5,451 nucleotides of DNA, from contig PAEO01000009.1 in NCBI GenBank assembly GCA_002703065.1, positions 10,887 through 16,337 of the forward strand. The letters run 5' to 3'. The notes under the pieces were generated by a model, which had not been told where the DNA came from, searched no databases, and was given only the letters and a program-made list of their open reading frames with translations. This DNA comes from Flavobacteriaceae bacterium (GTDB lineage: Bacteria; Bacteroidota; Bacteroidia; Flavobacteriales; Flavobacteriaceae). Each line of letters starts with the position of its first letter. Position 1 is the stretch's first letter. Positions 1 through 4,513 of this stretch are shown here, piece by piece. The translations under genes were made by a program, and so were the position numbers.

Positions 1-50
1 GAGTAATTGTCGGCACATTTTTTGGACTAGACTTAAAAATTTTAATATGA
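1..50 (+). CDS. C-terminal tail of an unidentified CDS (partial, runs off the left edge)
   Basis: The frame beginning at base 3 is open from the window edge to a TGA at 48-50 and encodes the last 15 residues of a protein, VIVGTFFGLDLKILI. The stop overlaps the start codon of the next gene in an ATGA arrangement (47-50). That arrangement is typical of translationally coupled genes and is the main reason to believe this frame is coding. The peptide is hydrophobic and would suit a membrane segment or a beta-strand near a C-terminus, but it is too short to assign to a family. The competing frame that runs into the CDGSH gene is also open to the left edge, so some doubt remains about which frame is used upstream of base 47. 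Confidence 0.45.
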   Translation, partial: VIVGTFFGLDLKILI

Positions 51-133
51 ATAAAGTAGATAGACCAAAATGTGGCTGTGGTAACACTGCAAATCCTGAA
101 GGATATTGCGACGGATCTCACAATAATGATTAA
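47..133 (+). CDS. CDGSH-type iron-sulfur miniprotein (28 aa)
   Basis: This short gene encodes MNKVDRPKCGCGNTANPEGY followed by CDGSHNND. It carries the ligands of the CDGSH (mitoNEET/zf-CDGSH) 2Fe-2S fold: Cys9, Cys11, Cys21 and His25, within C-x-C...CDGSH. Proteins of this family hold a redox-active, often labile 2Fe-2S cluster through three Cys and one His; the substrate or partner is unknown here. Almost the whole protein is the motif, so it would have to be a minimal cluster-binding unit, probably acting as an oligomer in the cytosol. The loop between Cys11 and Cys21 has nine residues, while the mitoNEET pattern has eight. The ATG overlaps the upstream TGA, and its TAA shares one base with the ATG of the flavoprotein gene (TAATG, 131-135), which implies coupled translation. 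The frame is open upstream without another ATG, so a longer protein starting outside the window is possible, but the ATGA coupling favours base 47. Confidence 0.8.
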   Translation: MNKVDRPKCGCGNTANPEGYCDGSHNND

Positions 134-666
134 TGAAAAAAATTGTAGCATTTGGGGCGAGTTCGTCCAAAAATTCTATTAATAAAGAGCTAGCTAAGTA
201 TGCTGCTTCAAGAGTTCCTGAATCAACATATGTAATGATTGATTTATTGGACTTTGAAATGCCTATTTACAGTGAAGACAGAGAAAGTGAGCAGGGTGTT
301 CCCGAATTAGCCTTTAAGTTTAAAAAACTACTTAAAGAGTCAGATGGAATAGTTATTTCTTTTGCTGAGCATAATGGAGTTTACACTGCAGCTTTTAAGA
401 ACATATTGGATTGGATTTCTGTTATTGAAAAATTAGTCTGGTGCAATAAGCCAATGTTTCTATTAGCTACATCAAATGGTGCAAGAGGTGCTAAAACAGT
501 TCTTGAAATTGCACATGCAAGAATTTCGCTCGAAAACAATAATCAAATACCAATATTCTCTTTACCAAAATACAAAGAGAATTTTGATCAAGAAAGAGGA
601 ATTACTGATAGAGAGTTAATGGATAAATTTGAAAGTTCTCTGAAAATTTTTATCAAAAACTTATAA
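133..666 (+). CDS. NAD(P)H-dependent FMN reductase-family flavoprotein
   Basis: This 177-residue protein has the flavodoxin-like fold of the NADPH-dependent FMN reductase family (chromate/azo/quinone reductase relatives). Residues 2-20 form the first beta-strand and the phosphate-binding loop, with G8-A-S-S-S-K-N-S, where Lys13 replaces the Arg common in the family. The flavin-contacting motif is at about 78-95, with E79-H-N-G in place of the usual PEYNG, followed by the family-typical FKNILDW. A third loop, TSNGARGAKT (113-122), matches the Gly-rich stretch near the isoalloxazine ring. Such enzymes use NAD(P)H to reduce bound FMN and pass two electrons to quinones, azo compounds, metals or free flavin; the real substrate cannot be told. 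It is cytosolic, with no signal peptide. Its start overlaps the CDGSH stop by one base and the pirin gene begins two bases after its stop, so the three genes are very probably one operon. Length is normal for the family. Confidence 0.9.
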   Translation: MKKIVAFGASSSKNSINKELAKYAASRVPESTYVMIDLLDFEMPIYSEDRESEQGVPELAFKFKKLLKESDGIVISFAEHNGVYTAAFKNILDWISVIEKLVWCNKPMFLLATSNGARGAKTVLEIAHARISLENNNQIPIFSLPKYKENFDQERGITDRELMDKFESSLKIFIKNL

Positions 667-668
667 CT

Positions 669-1418
669 ATGAGTATATCAATATATACTAAGGAAAATCA
701 GGCAGATGGTAATTTTAATTACGGAGAAATACTTGAAAAAAAACCCATTGGTTTTCCTCAAGATGGCGGAAAGCTTAAACCATATTCAAATTTATTTTAC
801 TGGGCTCATGCGTGGACACCAGGAACAAAAAGTACAATAGGATTACATCCACATCAAGGGTTTGAAATATGTAGCTTTGTTTTAAAAGGAAATATTAACC
901 ATTTTGATACTAAGCAAAATAAATGGATTCCTCTTAAGCAAGGGGATGTTCAAATAATTAGATCAGGAAATGGGATTTCTCATGCTGAAGAAATTGATGA
1001 TAACTCGGAAATTTTTCAAATATGGTTTGATCCAGATTTATCAAAGTCTTTAAAAAAAGAAGCAACTTATGACGACTATAGCTCTAAGGACTTTAAATTA
1101 ATTGATAAAGGAAATAGGTCTTTTAAAGTTATTGTTGGAGAAGGATCACCAATGCATATGGATTCTGAAAATGTTTGTATAAATGAACATTATTTGAGTG
1201 AAGGGAATCACAGTTTTGATATTGGGAAAGATTTAATTCATTCATATTTTATTATTGATGGAGAAATATTATTAGATAATAAAAAATTAGAAAGAGGCAC
1301 ATTTTTTACTGTTTCATCTAAGAATGAAGTTGTTTTTGAATCTCCAGAGAAAACCAAAGTTTTTGAAATAATTTCACCACTAAACCCTACTTACAGAACA
1401 TATTCTCAGTTAAGATAA
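669..1418 (+). CDS. Pirin family protein (bicupin)
   Basis: This 249-residue protein is a pirin. The N-terminal cupin (about 20-125) has the metal ligands His60, His62 (HPHQGFE), His105 and Glu107 (SHAEE). Their spacing of +2, +45 and +47 is the same as that of the human pirin ligands His56, His58, His101 and Glu103. The NGISHAEE segment and the following FQIWFDP (116-122) are also family hallmarks. The C-terminal half (about 150-240) is a second, degenerate cupin without metal ligands. Pirins bind Fe(II) or another divalent metal; some bacterial members have quercetin 2,3-dioxygenase activity and others act through protein contacts, so the reaction here is not known. It is slightly shorter than eukaryotic pirins (about 290), as is usual in bacteria. 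It starts two bases after the flavoprotein stop, which points to cotranscription and a joint redox role. No signal peptide is seen, so it should be cytosolic. Confidence 0.93.
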   Translation: MSISIYTKENQADGNFNYGEILEKKPIGFPQDGGKLKPYSNLFYWAHAWTPGTKSTIGLHPHQGFEICSFVLKGNINHFDTKQNKWIPLKQGDVQIIRSGNGISHAEEIDDNSEIFQIWFDPDLSKSLKKEATYDDYSSKDFKLIDKGNRSFKVIVGEGSPMHMDSENVCINEHYLSEGNHSFDIGKDLIHSYFIIDGEILLDNKKLERGTFFTVSSKNEVVFESPEKTKVFEIISPLNPTYRTYSQLR

Positions 1419-1423
1419 ATCAT

Positions 1424-1431
1424 TAACTTTG
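1424..1431 (+). promoter_or_regulatory. Candidate Bacteroidota -7 box (TAACTTTG) for the Kazal lipoprotein gene
   Basis: TAACTTTG matches the Bacteroidota -7 consensus TAnnTTTG at all six fixed positions. It lies in the 17-base gap between the pirin and lipoprotein genes, ending four bases before the ATG. No clear TTTG or TTG is seen 17-21 bases upstream, so the -33 element is poor. If used, transcription would begin at or next to the ATG and give a leaderless or near-leaderless message. A chance match in A/T-rich DNA is possible. Confidence 0.35.
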
Positions 1432-1435
1432 TTCA

Positions 1436-1990
1436 ATGAAAAAACTCATAATTCTTTTATTTTTTCCTTTGACTCTTGGATGTGAAGCCAAGAACGATTT
1501 TGATGATATCTATCAATCAATTGATTTACCTCCTTTTAGAACTAATAACACTTTCTCACAACCATTTCGAATACTAAAAACTAAGATTTCTGATGCTGCT
1601 TTATTTGATGCTAAATATGGTAATACTGATTTAAGCATTGGTTATGTTCTTAGGTATTATTTTTATACTGGAATTAATTTAAGTGCCGATAGCTCAGAAT
1701 TAATAAGCATGAACCTTAAGGTTTTTAGTTTACAAGATACAAATGACGTGTCAGGCATAGCAAGAGATGCAATTGAAGAAATTAGAAAAATGGAGTATGG
1801 ATCACTTGAGTATGAAGAGTTTATCGGTAAATATCTTTCAGATTGCATTGATATTACAAAAATTCAAAACGATTGTATTATACCAGCTGTTTATGAGCCT
1901 GTGTGCGGCTGTGACGGATTTACCTACTCGAATTCTGCTGAAGCACAATGTAATGGGGTTGTTAGTTTTGAAAAAGGAAAATGCGATTAA
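1436..1990 (+). CDS. Lipoprotein with a C-terminal Kazal-type protease-inhibitor domain
   Basis: This 184-residue protein begins with a lipoprotein signal peptide: KK at 2-3, a hydrophobic core at 4-14 and the lipobox LTLGC, with Cys16 as the lipidated residue. The mature N-terminus is acidic (EAKNDFDD). Residues 20-135 form a domain I do not recognise, of mixed alpha/beta character. Residues 137-184 form a Kazal-type module with six Cys (137, 147, 157, 159, 172, 183) and the bacterial signature EPVCGCDGFTYSN at 154-166. Kazal modules are compact disulfide-bonded folds that usually inhibit serine proteases by a reactive loop just before the central motif, here around 148-156. The fourth Cys position is odd: typical members have Cys one or two residues after the TYSN Asn, while here it is at 172, after SAEAQ. 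The protein is probably anchored in the outer membrane; the inhibitor role is inferred from the family. Its stop overlaps that of the convergent gene by four bases. Confidence 0.85.
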   Translation: MKKLIILLFFPLTLGCEAKNDFDDIYQSIDLPPFRTNNTFSQPFRILKTKISDAALFDAKYGNTDLSIGYVLRYYFYTGINLSADSSELISMNLKVFSLQDTNDVSGIARDAIEEIRKMEYGSLEYEEFIGKYLSDCIDITKIQNDCIIPAVYEPVCGCDGFTYSNSAEAQCNGVVSFEKGKCD

Positions 1991-2889
1991 AGCTGCTTAG
2001 GCTGTTTTTCCATTTGATTGTATATAAACAGAATTATTAGTCCAAATAAAATTCCACTGATTAGAAGTATAATGCTAGATAAACCAGTTGCGCTAAATGA
2101 CAATCTAAGTAAGATTGTTGAAATAATAAACCCTGTATTTCTTATAAGTTGCGAATACCTTTCTGTATACTGAAAAGATATTAACAAAATAAACACATCT
2201 ACTAAAATTAATATAGAAAAGAAGTCAACAAAGAAAAGATAATTTAATTCATCATCAACATACTTATCTAAAAATAAACCGTTGACCCATTCTGCAAAAC
2301 TTAATATACACATAACAGTTAGAGTTGGAATTAACAATAAACTAATCAAACGCTTATAATTAATAAACCTATCTAGATGTTTGTTAACAGAAAGTTTAGG
2401 AAGATTTTCTCTTAATCTTTTAAACAGAAAGATTAGATAAAATACAATTAATATACCCGCTAGGTCATAAATTAATTGGATGTTGTTTTCATTTGAAATC
2501 CAATTTTCATTTAAATTTACATTTGGAATGTCTTTAAATATTTTTCTAATTAAAATAAGAGATATAATTTCATATTGTTTTGCTACTGAAGTAGTAAAAG
2601 ATCTTGGTAAATAATAAATAAGTAAAAAAGCTTCGTAAACTAATATGAAAGAAAATGGAGTGTAAATTGCTGAAATTGGATTTTGTAGCAATATGTTTTC
2701 CCCAATATTAATAACACCATTATTATTTAATAATATAAGTAAAAGGTGGACAATAAATCCTCCAGTTGCAAAAAACAAAATAACTTTCTCAAAAGTTTTT
2801 AAGTTTTTTTCTGAGAAAACTTTGAAAAATATTTGTTCTATTTCGCTTATCATCAGTAAATTATATAATAGCCCCTGACCAAAAAACAT
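1987..2889 (-). CDS. Polytopic membrane protein of unknown function
   Basis: This 300-residue protein (outermost start) has six to seven likely membrane segments at about 36-55, 75-94, 137-156, 180-198, 217-238 and one or two hydrophobic stretches in 251-290, ending in a polar tail (MEKQPKQL). Between the second and third segments lies a basic, amphipathic stretch (97-121, SFTTSVAKQYEIISLILIRK followed by IFKDI). It looks like the most constrained part and vaguely resembles the linker or sensor helices of ion channels; this is impression only. I do not recognise a family beyond a Bacteroidota-type conserved membrane protein. Start choice is uncertain. Met13 (ATG at 2851-2853 on the - strand) gives a more natural N-terminus, MISEIEQIFF leading as an amphipathic helix into the first membrane segment, and has a promoter-like pair just upstream; the extra 12 residues may be untranslated. 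The 3' end overlaps the convergent lipoprotein gene by four bases. Confidence 0.75.
   Translation of the reverse strand: MFFGQGLLYNLLMISEIEQIFFKVFSEKNLKTFEKVILFFATGGFIVHLLLILLNNNGVINIGENILLQNPISAIYTPFSFILVYEAFLLIYYLPRSFTTSVAKQYEIISLILIRKIFKDIPNVNLNENWISNENNIQLIYDLAGILIVFYLIFLFKRLRENLPKLSVNKHLDRFINYKRLISLLLIPTLTVMCILSFAEWVNGLFLDKYVDDELNYLFFVDFFSILILVDVFILLISFQYTERYSQLIRNTGFIISTILLRLSFSATGLSSIILLISGILFGLIILFIYNQMEKQPKQL
2856..2883 (-). promoter_or_regulatory. Weak Bacteroidota-like promoter before Met13 of the - strand membrane protein
   Basis: On the - strand, TTTG (2880-2883) is followed after 16 bases by TAATTTAC (2856-2863), a four-of-six match to TAnnTTTG, ending two bases before the internal ATG at 2851-2853. 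If functional, it would make Met13 the start and the message almost leaderless. It sits inside the longest reading frame, so it cannot serve the start at 2889. The match is modest for A/T-rich DNA. Confidence 0.2.
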
Positions 2890-2982
2890 TCCAAATGCCT
2901 TTTTTTTGAGTTTTTTTTTATATAATTACGTTAAATAACAATAACTAACTAGCGTTTTTTTAAGGATTATAAAGTTTAAAAT
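2890..2982. other. Divergent intergenic region
   Basis: This 93-base, very A/T-rich gap separates the divergent membrane-protein gene (-) from the microprotein pair (+), and any promoter for the microproteins should be here. It holds long T runs (2901-2907 and 2911-2919), a TATAATTACG stretch (2921-2930) and a short doubled AATAAC at 2934-2945. TTTG at 2905-2908 with TAATTACG at 2923-2930 is only a rough promoter-like pair with a short 14-base spacer. No hairpin or operator-like palindrome stands out. Confidence 0.4.
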
Positions 2983-3159
2983 ATGTTTGGAAATTTTAAA
3001 AAATCAACAATTTTATTGCTAGCAGCAGCGTTCATTTCTTTTTTGCTATCCGTAGCCTTGTGGTTCAATGGTTTTAAAGATGAAGGTTTGTATGTAGGCT
3101 TGTGGGTTCCATCTATTTTAGCTTTCGGTTCTTTTTTAAAACAAAATTATAAACATTAG
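2983..3159 (+). CDS. Small two-helix membrane protein (58 aa)
   Basis: The gene encodes a 58-residue protein beginning MFGNFKKSTILLLAAAFISF and ending KQNYKH. Two hydrophobic segments are visible, at about 8-28 and 36-52, joined by a short charged loop (N29-G-F-K-D-E-G). Lys residues before the first and after the second segment suggest both ends face the cytoplasm. The second segment contains GLWVPSILAFGSF, which has the look of a conserved family signature; from memory, similar small proteins occur widely in flavobacteria, annotated only as hypothetical. An A-rich sequence precedes the ATG (AAAGTTTAAAAT), as is common in this phylum. The next gene starts two bases after its last base (TAG, C, ATG), so the two are almost certainly one transcript. 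Its function is unknown; it could be a subunit or regulator of a larger membrane complex. Confidence 0.8.
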   Translation: MFGNFKKSTILLLAAAFISFLLSVALWFNGFKDEGLYVGLWVPSILAFGSFLKQNYKH

Positions 3160-3160
3160 C

Positions 3161-3328
3161 ATGGAAATATATCTATTTTTTGTTGGATTCTTAGTCACTT
3201 GCTTAGTTATAGCTAGTATTTTTTTAATTAATTCTGAAGAGAAAGATAAATATAGTGATTCAGACCAAGCTAATGATGTAGACTATGATGGAATGGGTAA
3301 TTATGGTAGATTCCCACAAAAAAACTAA
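3161..3328 (+). CDS. Small single-helix membrane protein with acidic tail (55 aa)
   Basis: This 55-residue protein starts MEIYLFFVGF and has one membrane segment at about 3-23. A short soluble tail rich in acidic residues follows (S25-E-E-K-D-K through D41) and ends in DYDGMGNYGRFP at 41-52. The tail motif is distinctive and Gly/aromatic-rich, so it is a likely contact site, but I cannot name a function. With few positive charges before the helix and Lys28/Lys30 after it, the tail is probably cytoplasmic. One base separates it from the 58-residue gene upstream, so the two are probably translated together and may work together. Its TAA overlaps the TAG of the convergent gene (3325-3328). The coherent membrane-plus-tail design and the tight coupling argue for a real gene despite its size. 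Confidence 0.78.
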   Translation: MEIYLFFVGFLVTCLVIASIFLINSEEKDKYSDSDQANDVDYDGMGNYGRFPQKN

Positions 3329-3666
3329 TTTTTTCTTCTCGCTTTTATAAAGGATTGAACAAAGGAAACTACAGCTGTAACACAAGTTATGGTCATTATT
3401 GAGACCCTGACTATACCTAGATTATCGCCTCTGTCCAGAGCACCTTTGAGCGGCATAAACAAGCCTAGAAGACATATTATGGTTGCAAGTACTGCAAGGT
3501 GAGAAATTATTTTGTTTTCTTTTTTTATACCATTATTACACAATAGTAGAACAACACCAAACATGACAGGAATCAAAGCCGTCACAGAAGATCCTGAAAA
3601 GTATCCCCATCCACCTATAATTATTAACGATATTGAATTAATTAGATTTGCTTTAGATGCTTCCAT
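3325..3666 (-). CDS. Small four-helix membrane protein, function unknown
   Basis: This 113-residue protein has hydrophobic segments at about 9-22, 27-44, 54-72 and 85-106 and a strongly basic C-terminus (KARRKN), consistent with four membrane helices and cytoplasmic ends. Gly-rich turns (GGWGYFSGSS, 18-27) and the loop CNNGIKKENK (43-52) look family-specific. In size and layout it recalls small TMEM14-like membrane proteins, but this is a resemblance, not an assignment. The ATG is preceded by an A/T-only stretch (AAAATAAAA), which suits this phylum. It begins 32 bases after the stop of the 5-alpha-reductase-like gene on the same strand and may be its operon partner; the gap contains only a short A/T inverted repeat. 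Its stop overlaps the convergent 55-residue gene. Confidence 0.75.
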   Translation of the reverse strand: MEASKANLINSISLIIIGGWGYFSGSSVTALIPVMFGVVLLLCNNGIKKENKIISHLAVLATIICLLGLFMPLKGALDRGDNLGIVRVSIMTITCVTAVVSFVQSFIKARRKN

Positions 3667-3698
3667 TTTTATTTTAAAATTATAACAATAATTGTGTA

Positions 3699-4442
3699 TT
3701 ACAAAATATAAGGGATCACCGCTTTTCTTTTTTTAGGATAATTCTCAAAATTTTCATTATACCAGTGATGATGATTGATAGATCTCGGACATAAATTAAA
3801 GAATGTCCATAATGCAAAGCTGAGTGCAGGTATGCTTAAAGCAATTAATGCATATCCAAACCATTCTATTATTTCTCCAAAATGATTAGGACAGGAAATA
3901 TATTTAAATAATCCTCCATTAGGTATTTTATATCCCTTGCTTTTCTTTCTTAAAGAGATAAGCTTATTGTCAGAACTAATATTAATATACATTCCCAAGA
4001 CAAATAAAATCAATCCTATATAAACATTATATGTATTTAAGTCTAAATGAGCGCTATACAGCCTGACATATAATCCATTTATTACTCCATTAATCAAATT
4101 AAAAAAGAATGCACTTAAGGCAATTGATAAAGGCATTTTTTTGTTTTTTGTTTTAATTCTTAGTGGAAAAATTACCACTCTATTAAAGTAATGTATTACC
4201 CATATAGTTATTAATAAAAATGCAAAACTTGAAACAGAGTTGTTATAAATGCTTACAATCGGCATCACTATAAGCGCTGGAAGTTCCATCCAAAACCAAC
4301 CCCACGAATTACTTATCATGGGTCCCCAACCACTCTTACTGTGTCGCCCATATGGGGCTCGAGTTTTGCTAATAATTAAGTAAGAAAATGTAAAAAACCC
4401 AGCAAGAATCCATAATAATGAGTAATTATCTAGTGATGTCAT
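3699..4442 (-). CDS. Steroid 5-alpha-reductase (SRD5A) family membrane oxidoreductase
   Basis: This 247-residue membrane protein matches the 3-oxo-5-alpha-steroid 4-dehydrogenase family along its length (human members about 255-260). The C-terminal NADPH-binding domain is clear: P174-NGGLFKYISCPNHFGE at 174-190, then IIEWFGYALI (191-200), and the terminal block NHHHWYNENFENYPKKRK (223-240) leading into the family-typical AVIPYIL. Near the N-terminus, YGRHS (31-35) and WMELP (51-55) match the conserved region of the family. Glu53 aligns with the catalytic Glu57 of human SRD5A2, and Tyr85 in IHYFNR (83-88) with its catalytic Tyr91. About six to seven membrane helices are expected. The family uses NADPH to reduce the C4-C5 double bond of 3-oxo-delta4 steroids; related members act on other enones and polyprenoids, so the bacterial substrate is uncertain. 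A possible promoter lies in the divergent gap with the PhzF-like gene. Confidence 0.88.
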   Translation of the reverse strand: MTSLDNYSLLWILAGFFTFSYLIISKTRAPYGRHSKSGWGPMISNSWGWFWMELPALIVMPIVSIYNNSVSSFAFLLITIWVIHYFNRVVIFPLRIKTKNKKMPLSIALSAFFFNLINGVINGLYVRLYSAHLDLNTYNVYIGLILFVLGMYINISSDNKLISLRKKSKGYKIPNGGLFKYISCPNHFGEIIEWFGYALIALSIPALSFALWTFFNLCPRSINHHHWYNENFENYPKKRKAVIPYIL

Positions 4443-4480
4443 AGCAGAAATACTTTTAAGCGTTAATTTAAAAAATATAC

Positions 4481-4512
4481 TTAAACTATTAATTCGTTAA
4501 TTTTATTTCAAA
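4481..4512 (-). promoter_or_regulatory. Candidate promoter for the 5-alpha-reductase-like gene
   Basis: On the - strand, TTTG (4509-4512) is followed after 20 bases by TAGTTTAA (4481-4488). The spacing fits the Bacteroidota -33/-7 arrangement, with four of six fixed -7 positions matching. Transcription would start near 4474, leaving a leader of about 30 bases before the ATG at 4440-4442. The 71-base gap also has CGTTAATTT twice (4461-4469 and 4495-4503), one copy lying between the two promoter boxes. No equally good + strand promoter for the PhzF-like gene is seen. Confidence 0.3.
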
Positions 4513-4513
4513 C

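Noticed and set aside
1663..1848. 61-codon open frame on the - strand inside the Kazal lipoprotein gene
   Set aside because: It lies wholly antisense to a gene with a clear signal peptide and Kazal domain, and its product has no recognisable features.
1767..2000. 77-codon + strand frame overlapping the 3' half of the Kazal lipoprotein gene
   Set aside because: It is an alternative-frame shadow; the lipoprotein frame carries the Cys-rich motif and the shadow has no start signal of its own.
2693..2878. 61-codon + strand frame antisense to the 5' part of the polytopic membrane protein
   Set aside because: It is a by-product of the low-complexity membrane-coding sequence on the other strand.
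3317..3336. A-run/T-run pair at the convergent stops, possible bidirectional terminator
   Set aside because: The pairing is A:T only with no G/C core, and the A run is part of the Gln-Lys-Lys-Asn coding end of the 55-residue gene.
3678..3693. Inverted repeat AATTAT-AACA-ATAATT between the 5-alpha-reductase-like gene and the 113-residue gene
   Set aside because: The six-base stem is A/T only and expected by chance at this base composition; it is too weak to call a terminator or operator.
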